Positions 1 to 6,271 are shown, counted from the stretch's first letter. The stretch: 8,837 nucleotides of DNA from an uncultured Lachnospiraceae bacterium (GCA_946627575.1 CAMOVS010000032.1:1-8837), one strand, 5' to 3'. Numbers and translations are program-made. The notes: generated by a model not told the origin, from the letters alone.

Positions 1-609
1 CTTGAGATCGTCCACCATGGAGTGGCCGACAGCGTCGGAGAAGGCGGCCTTCTGCCGCCACCGAATCTCGACGGGAAGAATACCGTCCTTCTCAAAGTCG
101 GCGATCAGCCTGGAAAGGTCCTGGGCAGGGTCCCCGGTCCAGCCTTTTGAACGAATCCCGGAAGAGGGCTGGTCTTCGGATCGCCCATGAGAAGAGCCCA
201 ATTGCCGGGAGACTTCGGGAGATATTAGCTGGGAGGGCGCTTGAGTTTCTTCGGCTTCTATAGATCGTCTGTGATAGTCGTGAAGAGCATTGTAGAGGGC
301 GATGATTTCGCATCCGGCATAGGCCATGTCTACGGAGCCCAGCCTTCCATCCCGGTAGCGGAACTGGTCTTCTATATAGCCATGGTTTCTCAGGATGGCC
401 GGCAGATGGTGCAGGCGGATGGCCTCTTCATTCGCTTCTCTGTGGTTGTAATCCTTGCGCCCCAGCGTCCTGTGACAATAACGGAGAAGACCCAGGAAGC
501 CCACAGTCAGCCGGTTGCTGACGTGCCGGGGTATGAAGGCGGCAGCCCGGACTTTGACCGCTGCGGCAATTCGGCTATTATTTTTCTTTGACGTCTGTCT
601 GTTTCCCAT
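1..609 (-). CDS. Partial unrecognised protein, 5' part (203 codons, runs off left edge)
   Basis: Reading the minus strand from the ATG at 609 gives 203 codons without a stop, continuing past base 1, so the C-terminal part is missing. The start follows AAGGA (616-620 on the complement) at a six-base gap. I do not recognise the protein. The N-terminus is basic (QTSKKNN near residues 5-11). A middle segment has the helix-like motif MAYAGCEIIALYNALHDY (residues 95-112, Cys100). Next come a hydrophilic Ser/Gln/Gly-rich stretch (about 120-160), then a segment LSRLIADFEKDGIL (165-178). A Cys at the start of a helix followed by a helix ending FEKDG resembles the opening of C39-like papain-fold domains found in clostridia, but this is pattern memory, not proof. 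It has no signal peptide or membrane segment. It is divergent from the PfpI-like gene. I am fairly sure it is coding because no stop occurs in 203 codons and the ribosome binding site is good. Confidence 0.75.
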   Translation of the reverse strand, partial: MGNRQTSKKNNSRIAAAVKVRAAAFIPRHVSNRLTVGFLGLLRYCHRTLGRKDYNHREANEEAIRLHHLPAILRNHGYIEDQFRYRDGRLGSVDMAYAGCEIIALYNALHDYHRRSIEAEETQAPSQLISPEVSRQLGSSHGRSEDQPSSGIRSKGWTGDPAQDLSRLIADFEKDGILPVEIRWRQKAAFSDAVGHSMVDDLK

Positions 610-615
610 GTTGTG

Positions 616-620
616 TCCTT
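616..620 (-). promoter_or_regulatory. Ribosome binding site of the leftward partial gene
   Basis: The complement reads AAGGA six bases before the ATG at 609. A longer start in another frame (ATG at 743) has no comparable site. This supports 609 as the true start. Confidence 0.6.
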
Positions 621-766
621 ATTGTATGATGGTATCAGGGCCAAAAGGTCGATTTTCACGGTATGCTCGCATAATCGTGAATCGTCAAATATCAGCAGTG
701 GTGGGGGGGGATTCTCTCCGGAGTAAGCACATAGTACAGCCATGGATGTCAGCGGGATATGTTTGA

Positions 767-795
767 TTGACAGAGGAATTCCCTGATGTTAAAGT
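767..795 (+). promoter_or_regulatory. Probable sigma-A promoter of the PfpI-like gene
   Basis: A perfect -35 TTGACA (767-772), a 17-base spacer and a -10 TAAAGT (790-795, four of six consensus bases) predict a start near 802, giving a leader of about 130 bases. The eleven bases ATTGACAGAGG at 766-776 are identical to those around the -35 of the HD-protein promoter at 5469-5479. Confidence 0.6.
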
Positions 796-933
796 AAGGT
801 CATCAAGCCTGGTGAAAAGGCTTAAGTCTACCATAAACCAATATATCACAAATGTTCTGCTGCATGTAGTATCATCATGGAAAATAAGGCACCCTGCCGG
901 CCTTGTAAATGAAAATGTAAAGAGGAGGTATCT

Positions 934-1446
934 ATGGCGAAAAAAATTCTTGCGTTAATCAGTGAAGACTTCGAAGATCTTGAATTAACCTATCCCGTGC
1001 TCCGTCTTAAGGAAGAGGGATGTCAGGTCCATGTAGTGGGAGATAAGGCAGGGCATGTCTATCATGGCAAATATGGAGTTCCCTATACATCGGATTACGC
1101 CTTTGGCGATGTGGATCCGGCAGACTATGACGGGCTCCTGGTTCCGGGAGGATGGGCGCCGGACAAGCTGCGCCGCTATCCGGAAGTCCTGAATATCGTG
1201 AAGGTTATCAATGATGCCGGAAAGCCTATCGGACAGATCTGCCATGCCGGCTGGGTGCTGATCTCTGCAGATATCCTTCGGGGTAAGACCGTAACCAGCA
1301 CACCGGGTATCAAGGATGATATGCGTAATGCCGGGGCAACCTGGGTTGATGAGCCCTCTGTTGTGGACGGCAATATCATTTCCGCCAGGAGACCACCCGA
1401 TCTGCCTGCTTACATGAAGGACTATATTAAGGTGCTGATGGGATAG
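934..1446 (+). CDS. DJ-1/PfpI family protein (PfpI/YhbO subgroup)
   Basis: This 170-residue cytosolic protein covers the whole DJ-1/PfpI fold, the usual length for single-domain PfpI proteins. Its N-terminus carries the acidic EDFEDLEL motif (11-18), which supplies the glutamate near the active-site cysteine in this family. The nucleophile elbow is QICHAGW (101-107), with Cys103 followed by His104 as in PfpI/YhbO proteins. The C-terminal SARRPPDLPAYMK (150-162) matches the subgroup's SR-P-DLP pattern. Members have been described as intracellular peptidases, glyoxalases or deglycases and general stress proteins; which activity this one has cannot be read from sequence. The start has a strong AGAGGAGG site at 921-928, five bases upstream. 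It is a single-gene unit with its own promoter and ends before a bidirectional terminator. Family assignment is confident; reaction is not. Confidence 0.93.
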   Translation: MAKKILALISEDFEDLELTYPVLRLKEEGCQVHVVGDKAGHVYHGKYGVPYTSDYAFGDVDPADYDGLLVPGGWAPDKLRRYPEVLNIVKVINDAGKPIGQICHAGWVLISADILRGKTVTSTPGIKDDMRNAGATWVDEPSVVDGNIISARRPPDLPAYMKDYIKVLMG

Positions 1447-1520
1447 CGCAGGGTCTTGATGCTTTCAATTACAAGCATGCATCTTAACCAGAATATAGAT
1501 ATAGACATATGGACGTTGAA

Positions 1521-1549
1521 AAAAGCTCCGGAAACATTCCGGAGCTTTT
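1521..1549. terminator. Bidirectional intrinsic terminator between the PfpI-like gene and putP
   Basis: This is a perfect 13-bp stem: AAAAGCTCCGGAA (1521-1533), loop ACA, then the exact complement (1537-1549). On the minus strand the stem runs into six T (complement of 1519-1524), so it ends putP well. On the plus strand it ends in TTTTA and serves the PfpI-like gene. Confidence 0.9.
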
Positions 1550-1569
1550 ACTATACTATCTATACGCTA

Positions 1570-3123
1570 TTATTGTTCTTTATATGCCTTATATTTCTCG
1601 AACTCATCCAGGACACTCTGGTCCGGAGCCTTGGTAGCCAGGCTGACCACAATAATGCAGACCAGGCTGATGGCAAAGCCGACAACCAGGGAATAGAGGC
1701 CGGTATGGGTTCCTATGGTTACCATGCCGTCTGCTGTACGAATCAGGGGAAGATAATCCCAGATAATAACGGTGGCGGCTCCGCTGACCAGACCGGCGAT
1801 GGCACCGGGAAGATTGGTCCTCTTCCAGAAGAGGCTCATCACCACAAGGGGACCAAAAGCGGATCCCAGACCTGCCCAGGCATCGGATACCAGTGTCATG
1901 ATGGAACTTTCGGGATCCCAGGCAATGGCAACAGCCAGAAGGGCGACAACGATGGTAACGATCCGGCCGATGCGAAGGACTGTTTTATTATCGGCATCGG
2001 GATTGAAGATGTCCTTGTAGATGTCTGCGGATACCGAGGAGGAACATACCAGAAGCTGGGAATCCGCCGTGGACATGATAGCCGCCAGGATACCACAGAG
2101 GAAAAGGCCGCCCACGAAAGCCAGGGGAAGATGCTCTATAAAGACTTTTTTAATCATTTCGATAAAGACAGATTCTGTGCTGGCAGCGCCGGCAGTCTCT
2201 CCCAGTATGGTAGGCATAAGGAAGGCCCGGCCCAGAAGTCCGATGACCACGGCCAGTGACAGGGAGATCAGAACCCAGATAATGGCTATGACGGAGGATT
2301 TCTTTAATTCCTTCTCGTCCTTGATGGCCATAAAACGAACCAGAATATGGGGCATACCGCAGTAGCCCAGGCCCCAGGCAAGATTAGAGATGACTTCCAC
2401 TGCCTTGATGGGGTGGTCGCCGTTGTGGAAGAAACTCAGGTAAGAGGACGGTTCTACGCCACTTGATACGAGCAAGGCGGAAAAGTCGCCTTTAATGAGA
2501 CCCCATGCCACGATGGGTACAGCCAGCAGGGCGATCAGCATCATGGTTCCCTGTACAAAGTCCGTGGTACATACCGCAAGGAAACCGCCCAGGAAGGTGT
2601 AGGTCAGGATGACCGCAGCGCCTATAAGCATGGCAGCATGATAATCAAGACCAAAAACCGAGTTAAAAAGCTTGCCGCCGGATGCCAGGGCGGAGGCGGT
2701 ATAAACCAGGAAAAAGATAACGATGATGACGGAAGAAATACCCAGGAGCAGTTTCTTCTCGTCGTGGTAGCGGTTGCCGAAGAATTCCGGCAGGGTCATG
2801 GAATTGTTGGCAACGATGGTATAAGCTCTCAGGGGCTTTGCGATAACCAGCCAGTTAATAATGGTTCCCAGTGCCAGACCGACAGCGATCCAGGCCTGAC
2901 CGGTTCCTAAGGCATAGACGGATCCCGGAAGACCCATGAGCAGCCAGCCGCTCATATCAGAAGCCTGGGCGGACAGGGCAGCTACCGGGCCGGTTAAGCC
3001 TCTGCCACCAAGAAAATAATCATCCGCGCCTTTGGTTTTTTTCATGGACCATACACCGATTCCGATCATCAGGGCAAGGTAGGCAGCGAATGCCAACAGG
3101 GTTGCTATCGTTGAGCCAGACAT
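1570..3123 (-). CDS. putP: Sodium/proline symporter PutP
   Basis: This 517-residue integral membrane transporter of the solute:sodium symporter family closely follows E. coli PutP (about 502 residues). It couples Na+ entry to L-proline uptake for nutrition or osmoprotection. Visible family hallmarks are DDYFLGGR (34-41), ASDMSGWLLMG in the second helix (54-64, with Asp56, Ser58 and Trp60 matching the Na+/proline-binding region), WGLGYCGMPHILVRFMA (250-266), and MSTADSQLLVCSS (350-362, whose Ser351-Thr352 match the Na+-site pair). Hydrophobic segments run through the whole length, as expected for about 13 helices. A start 11 codons further upstream (3156) is possible but has no ribosome binding site. 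The chosen ATG at 3123 has GAGGAGG ten bases before it. It is divergent from a LysR regulator, has its own promoter and ends at a strong terminator, so it looks monocistronic. Confidence 0.95.
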   Translation of the reverse strand: MSGSTIATLLAFAAYLALMIGIGVWSMKKTKGADDYFLGGRGLTGPVAALSAQASDMSGWLLMGLPGSVYALGTGQAWIAVGLALGTIINWLVIAKPLRAYTIVANNSMTLPEFFGNRYHDEKKLLLGISSVIIVIFFLVYTASALASGGKLFNSVFGLDYHAAMLIGAAVILTYTFLGGFLAVCTTDFVQGTMMLIALLAVPIVAWGLIKGDFSALLVSSGVEPSSYLSFFHNGDHPIKAVEVISNLAWGLGYCGMPHILVRFMAIKDEKELKKSSVIAIIWVLISLSLAVVIGLLGRAFLMPTILGETAGAASTESVFIEMIKKVFIEHLPLAFVGGLFLCGILAAIMSTADSQLLVCSSSVSADIYKDIFNPDADNKTVLRIGRIVTIVVALLAVAIAWDPESSIMTLVSDAWAGLGSAFGPLVVMSLFWKRTNLPGAIAGLVSGAATVIIWDYLPLIRTADGMVTIGTHTGLYSLVVGFAISLVCIIVVSLATKAPDQSVLDEFEKYKAYKEQ

Positions 3124-3133
3124 AATAATGATT

Positions 3134-3140
3134 CCTCCTC
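3134..3140 (-). promoter_or_regulatory. Ribosome binding site that sets the putP start
   Basis: The complement reads GAGGAGG ten bases before the ATG at 3123. The upstream ATG at 3156 is preceded only by T/A-rich sequence with no Shine-Dalgarno match, so the 11 extra N-terminal residues are probably not made. Confidence 0.75.
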
Positions 3141-3177
3141 TATTAATATTTGTCATACTTGAAAAATCGCAAATTAA

Positions 3178-3205
3178 ATTATACTATTAATAATGCATAT
3201 GTAAA
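3178..3205 (-). promoter_or_regulatory. Sigma-A promoter of putP
   Basis: On the minus strand TTTACA (3200-3205) is followed after 16 bases by a perfect TATAAT (3178-3183). Initiation near 3171 gives a leader of about 48 bases. The -10 is ideal; the -35 matches five of six consensus bases. Confidence 0.75.
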
Positions 3206-3252
3206 GCGACACTTTTTCATGCAATATATATAAAACATGCCGATGTGTCATG

Positions 3253-3270
3253 GATGTATTACACCACATC
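3253..3270. promoter_or_regulatory. Candidate LysR-type operator in the putP/LysR divergent region
   Basis: GATGT (3253-3257) and its inverse ACATC (3266-3270) form a perfect 5-bp dyad with an 8-base gap. A further GATGTG lies at 3242-3247, eleven bases (about one helical turn) before. It sits 80-100 bases upstream of the predicted putP start, slightly further than the usual LysR recognition site, and does not show a strict T-N11-A core. An AT-rich alternative with CATG at both ends lies at 3218-3239. Function is inference from position and symmetry. Confidence 0.3.
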
Positions 3271-3424
3271 AGGGCAGTGGCAGGCATGCTTTCATACGCG
3301 CCTGCATAGATGGCCTGCGGCCTGATAGATAGCAGGGCTGTGAACAGCAGCTTTGCTCCGGATTATTGGAATTGTGTATGCGAGAAGCGATTGAAAATAA
3401 CGGGAAGCCAATAAAAAATAATTA

Positions 3425-3430
3425 GAAAGG
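3425..3430 (+). promoter_or_regulatory. Ribosome binding site that sets the LysR start
   Basis: GAAAGG touches the first ATG (3431) with no spacer, which would not work well, and lies six bases before the second in-frame ATG (3437). This favours the shorter protein. Confidence 0.6.
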
Positions 3431-3436
3431 ATGAAA

Positions 3437-4312
3437 ATGGAAGCGAATAAATATTCGATTTTTCTGGAAGTAGCCAAACAGCAAAGTCTGTCCCGGGCAG
3501 CGGAGAACATGGGTTATACCCAATCAGGGGTCAGCCATACACTGAAAAGGCTGGAGAAGGAGATGGGGCTTAAGCTCTTTGACCGCAATCGCAACGGGGC
3601 TTTTCTTACCAATGCCGGTCAGGAGCTTCTGCCTTATATCAGCCAGCTGGTTCAGTGCCGGGAGAATCTGAGCCAGGCTGTTCAGTCCCTCCACCATCTG
3701 TCAAGAGGATCATTGACCATCGGCACTTACTCCAGTATTTCCCGCCAGTGGCTGCCTCATATAATCCGCCAGTTCCGGATGGACCATCCTTCGATACGAA
3801 TTGATTTTAAGGAGGGTGGGAATGAAGATATCCTCCGCTGGATCCGTCAGAGAGAGGTGGACCTGGGTTTCCTCAGCGGTCATATTGACGGAGATATGGA
3901 ATGGATTCCTCTTAAAAAGGATCCTCTCCTTGCCGTGCTTCCGTCAGACTATCCCCATAAGGAGCAGGTGTTTGCTCTGGACAAATTTAATGGGCAGACA
4001 TTTATCATATCTGCCCTGGGTACCGATGTGGATGTTCATGGAACACTGGAGCAGTACCATGTTGCTCCGGATGTTCAGTATTCTTCGAAGGATGATTATA
4101 CGATTGTTTCCATGGTGGCTGGTCACCTGGGAATCAGCATCCTGCCCAAGCTGGTTCTGGAAAGTTATGAAGCCCCCATCAGAACCCTGCCTCTGGCTCC
4201 ATACGCCGACAGGGAGCTGGGCATAGCCCTGGTAGACCGGACTATGGCGTCGCCGGCGACCCTGAAGTTTATAGAGTATGCCAAGGATTATGTTCTGGCC
4301 CTAGCGGACTAA
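3437..4312 (+). CDS. LysR-type transcriptional regulator
   Basis: This 291-residue protein has the standard LysR layout. The N-terminal winged helix-turn-helix covers about residues 3-62, with the recognition part LSRAAENMGYTQSGVSHTLK near 18-37 and a KLFDRN-type wing after it. A linker helix follows, then a periplasmic-binding-protein-like effector domain from about residue 91 (GSLTIGTYSSIS) to the C-terminus. The helix-turn-helix probably binds DNA as a dimer or tetramer and the effector is unknown. Two in-frame ATGs exist, 3431 and 3437. The AAAGG site at 3426-3430 abuts the first but lies six bases from the second, so I chose 3437. The gene is divergent from putP, the classic LysR-target arrangement, which suggests control of proline uptake; this is inference. 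The last 12 bases overlap the convergent amidase gene. Confidence 0.92.
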   Translation: MEANKYSIFLEVAKQQSLSRAAENMGYTQSGVSHTLKRLEKEMGLKLFDRNRNGAFLTNAGQELLPYISQLVQCRENLSQAVQSLHHLSRGSLTIGTYSSISRQWLPHIIRQFRMDHPSIRIDFKEGGNEDILRWIRQREVDLGFLSGHIDGDMEWIPLKKDPLLAVLPSDYPHKEQVFALDKFNGQTFIISALGTDVDVHGTLEQYHVAPDVQYSSKDDYTIVSMVAGHLGISILPKLVLESYEAPIRTLPLAPYADRELGIALVDRTMASPATLKFIEYAKDYVLALAD

Positions 4313-5413
4313 AGAGGAGAATTCTTCAGCCAGTTTGCGCAGGAATTCGGTTATCATAAAAAGATTGCCGGGATCTTTATGCTGGGCTGTGCTTTCCTCG
4401 GGACGACTCTCTGTGGATTCTTCCGAAGGGTTCCTTTTGCTTTCCTCCGTAGATTGTTCTGCAGCTTTTTCGGAAGATTTTTCCTCATTTTCCTCGGAAG
4501 GAAAGAAGACTTTGGTAAACTTTTTATTGTGGTCGGGATTCTCATCATACATGTGATAGAAAATGACTTCATAGTCGGCAGGAGGGGGAAGAACCTCCCC
4601 TGTTTTTCTGGATTTGAGCCCAAAATAGCGGGCAATTCCCGCAGCGTCCGCCTGAGCCAGCTCCTTTAGGTGTTCGTCGCTGCTTAGGTGGTTTTGAAAG
4701 TCATTTTCCTCATCCATGAAGGCATGCTCTACGATGACGGAGGGCGTATTCAGATTCAATCCGCCCCGGATGATGGCATAATAATCGGCGACCGACCCGT
4801 CTTCGTAGCTGTCTCCCGTCTCGGAATCACGCAGAAGAATGCCCCGGTTATTCAGCCCTAAAGCTTCCAGCTCTGAGAGGATGCAGCAGGCCAGTTCCTG
4901 CTCCTGCCTGGCCAGATCCGGTTTGTAATTCCCCTGGGCGGTCAGGACCGTGCAGCCGTCTTTGTACTCGAAATTATCCCCCCGGGCATTGTTGTGAAGG
5001 CTGATCATCATATCCGCATCCCGGTCGGAGGCAATCCGGACCCTTTCTTTCAGGCCGACATCTTCATCTTCGTCTCTGGTCAGAGATACCCGGATCCCTT
5101 CATAGTCCGACTCCAGTATTTCCTTTAGGTATTTTCCTATGGTCAGGTTCAGGTCTTTTTCCTTAACGTCTCCCTCTTCTGCCCCTGATTGGCTGCCCCC
5201 GTGTCCGGGATCCAATACCAGAGTGATCGTTTTCTTCTTGGCCTGAACTTTTATAACCGGATGAAAGGGGGCGGTCAGGTAATCCGGGAGGGGGAGAGAG
5301 ACCAGGAGCAGGAAGATGGACAGGAGGACGGCTGCCGGAATAAGGCCGGTCACTACGATGGTGGCAAGTCCGGCGAAGACTTTGCCATGAATAGAATGAT
5401 TGTTAGGCTTCAT
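4301..5413 (-). CDS. Membrane-anchored N-acetylmuramoyl-L-alanine amidase (Amidase_3)
   Basis: This 370-residue enzyme should cut the bond between N-acetylmuramic acid and the stem peptide L-alanine in peptidoglycan, outside the membrane. Residues 11-41 form a single hydrophobic segment (uncleaved anchor or signal), followed by the Amidase_3 domain at about 63-266. Zinc ligands are visible: His71 in LDPGHGG, Glu85 in KEKDLNL and His140 in SLHNNA; the catalytic Glu229 is in VIVEHAFM. After the domain a PPPADYEVIFYHMYDENPD segment (277-294) leads into a Glu/Ser/Lys-rich low-complexity stretch (about 306-345) and a short amphipathic helix at the C-terminus; the tail's function is unknown. Usual SH3 or SPOR wall-binding repeats are absent. 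The ATG at 5413 has AGGAGG nine bases upstream. CwlD-type sporulation or general autolysin roles are both possible. Confidence 0.93.
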   Translation of the reverse strand: MKPNNHSIHGKVFAGLATIVVTGLIPAAVLLSIFLLLVSLPLPDYLTAPFHPVIKVQAKKKTITLVLDPGHGGSQSGAEEGDVKEKDLNLTIGKYLKEILESDYEGIRVSLTRDEDEDVGLKERVRIASDRDADMMISLHNNARGDNFEYKDGCTVLTAQGNYKPDLARQEQELACCILSELEALGLNNRGILLRDSETGDSYEDGSVADYYAIIRGGLNLNTPSVIVEHAFMDEENDFQNHLSSDEHLKELAQADAAGIARYFGLKSRKTGEVLPPPADYEVIFYHMYDENPDHNKKFTKVFFPSEENEEKSSEKAAEQSTEESKRNPSEESTESRPEESTAQHKDPGNLFMITEFLRKLAEEFSSLVR

Positions 5414-5445
5414 AGGTCATTTCCTCCTGATGCTGCAGATAGTTT

Positions 5446-5478
5446 CTCTGTCATTCCAAGTTTATCATATTGACAGAG
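5446..5478. repeat. 8-bp inverted repeat across the divergent amidase/HD promoters
   Basis: CTCTGTCA (5446-5453) and its exact inverse TGACAGAG (5471-5478) are separated by 17 bases, so the arm centres lie 25 bases apart on nearly the same face of the helix. The right arm covers the -35 of the HD promoter and the space between the arms covers the -10 of the amidase promoter. A bound dimer could block both. This is a candidate operator; the protein is unknown. Confidence 0.45.
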
Positions 5479-5491
5479 GTTTGTGTGGAAA
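5464..5491 (-). promoter_or_regulatory. Probable promoter of the amidase gene
   Basis: On the minus strand TTTCCA (5486-5491), a 16-base spacer and TATGAT (5464-5469) match four and five of six consensus bases. The -10 abuts the -35 of the rightward promoter at 5470. Confidence 0.5.
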
Positions 5492-5498
5492 TTATAAT
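5470..5498 (+). promoter_or_regulatory. Perfect consensus sigma-A promoter of the HD-protein gene
   Basis: TTGACA (5470-5475), 17 bases, TATAAT (5493-5498): all twelve consensus positions and the ideal spacing. Initiation near 5505 gives a leader of about 20 bases with the GGGGGA ribosome binding site at 5511-5516. Confidence 0.9.
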
Positions 5499-5524
5499 GA
5501 AATTAGTATAGGGGGACGGACATT

Positions 5525-6271
5525 ATGATTTACTCTGAACTCACGAAAAAGGCTATGAAGATCTGCTACAATGCCCACAGGAATCAGTCGGATGGTTCTG
5601 GACTGCCTTATGTTTTTCACCCTTTACATCTTGCGGAGCAGATGGATGGAGAGTTCGAGACCTGTACAGCCCTCCTTCACGATGTGGTGGAGGATACTAA
5701 CTGGACGATTGAAGATCTGGAGGAGGCTGGTTTTCCCCTTGAAGTAACACAGGCAGTTGCTATGCTCACCCACGACCGTGATGAGCCGTATATGGAGTAT
5801 GTTCTGCGGCTGCGCGGGCATGATATTGCCAGAAAAGTCAAGATCAGTGATCTGACTCATAACTGTGATTACAGCCGGCTTAATGAGATCCGTTCCTATG
5901 ACAGGAAAAGACATCGGAAGTACCGGATTGCTCTGGCCCTGTTGGAGAAGGAGGATCAGGATCCGGCCAGCGGAAGAACCTGCCGGGATCTTCCTCTGCA
6001 TGATGACCGGCCATGGTTTCTGCGGGTTTATTATCCGGAGAAGGGTCCGGTCAGGGAGGCATCCATCATCGGTGAAAATGAGCTTTTCTATGATATAAGA
6101 TCCGATACAGACCTGCTTTGGGCCGGATGTCCCACGGTCAGACGGAAGACTTCTTTTCCGGAGAGGCTATCCGATTACCTGGAGGATCATGGGATTGCGG
6201 ACCTGGGAGAGTGGTTTGACAGGAAGGGGATCTCTTATAGAAAAGGGAATCCCTTACAGGAAAATGAATAG
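5525..6271 (+). CDS. Stand-alone HD-domain phosphohydrolase, SpoT/MESH1-like (small alarmone hydrolase type)
   Basis: The first 150 of 248 residues form an HD domain of the kind found in the hydrolase half of RelA/SpoT enzymes. The full metal and catalytic set is visible in order: His32 in PYVFHPLH, His52-Asp53 in LLHDVVEDT, Glu56-Asp57, then Asp109 and Asn113 in KISDLTHN. Such proteins remove pyrophosphate from (p)ppGpp, and animal MESH1 also acts on NADPH. There is no synthetase, TGS or ACT domain, so it cannot be a long Rel. Residues about 151-248 form an extra C-terminal region I do not recognise (motifs PWFLRVYYPEKG and LSDYLEDHGIADLGEWFDRKGI). The ATG at 5525 follows GGGGGA by eight bases. 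It has a perfect promoter and is divergent from the amidase. The alarmone-hydrolase role is family inference, as the true substrate is unproved. Confidence 0.85.
   Translation: MIYSELTKKAMKICYNAHRNQSDGSGLPYVFHPLHLAEQMDGEFETCTALLHDVVEDTNWTIEDLEEAGFPLEVTQAVAMLTHDRDEPYMEYVLRLRGHDIARKVKISDLTHNCDYSRLNEIRSYDRKRHRKYRIALALLEKEDQDPASGRTCRDLPLHDDRPWFLRVYYPEKGPVREASIIGENELFYDIRSDTDLLWAGCPTVRRKTSFPERLSDYLEDHGIADLGEWFDRKGISYRKGNPLQENE

Larger units (their letters stand above)
610..933. other. Divergent intergenic region with a G8 tract and a long leader
   Basis: These 324 bases lie between the leftward partial gene and the rightward PfpI-like gene. The left half should hold the promoter of the leftward gene; I find TTGACG on the complement (about 684-689) but no convincing -10 partner. 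A run of eight G sits at 703-710. The right half holds a promoter at 767-795 and then a leader of about 130 bases. The leader has a 6-bp hairpin at 805-823 (AAGCCT, 7-base loop, AGGCTT) and a second at 886-904 (AAGGC, 9-base loop, GCCTT). I see no credible gene here; the small frames lack ribosome binding sites. Confidence 0.6.
3124..3436. other. Divergent control region between putP and the LysR gene
   Basis: These 313 bases hold the putP promoter (3178-3205), the candidate operator (3242-3270), and a GC-richer stretch at 3285-3360 with several short inverted repeats such as CCTGC (3301-3305) and GCAGG (3332-3336). A weak promoter for the LysR gene may be TTGAAA at 3391-3396 with AAAAAT at 3414-3419, but this would start transcription almost on the ribosome binding site, so the true promoter is uncertain. 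I see no gene. Confidence 0.5.

Noticed and set aside
241..591. A 116-codon plus-strand frame near the left edge
   Set aside because: It is antisense to the open minus-strand gene 1-609, starts at TTG with no ribosome binding site, and has no recognisable motif.
507..743. A 78-codon minus-strand frame overlapping the leftward gene's start
   Set aside because: It overlaps the real gene in another frame, has no ribosome binding site at 743, and ends within the coding region of the better-supported gene.
877..912. An 11-codon mini-ORF (MENKAPCRPCK) in the leader before the PfpI-like gene
   Set aside because: It has no ribosome binding site and no regulatory pattern such as repeated rare codons. 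A CxxC pair in so short a frame is likely chance.
767..958. A 63-codon plus-strand frame in the leader of the PfpI-like gene
   Set aside because: Its TTG start lies inside the -35 of the promoter, it has no ribosome binding site, and it overruns the PfpI-like start in another frame.
1456..2259. A 267-codon open frame on the plus strand
   Set aside because: It lies antisense to putP, whose conserved protein sequence is unmistakable, and reads as Gly/Asp/His-rich nonsense. It arises from the codon bias of the real gene.
3801..4226. A 141-codon plus-strand frame inside the LysR gene
   Set aside because: It is a shifted reading of the LysR effector domain with no start signals of its own.
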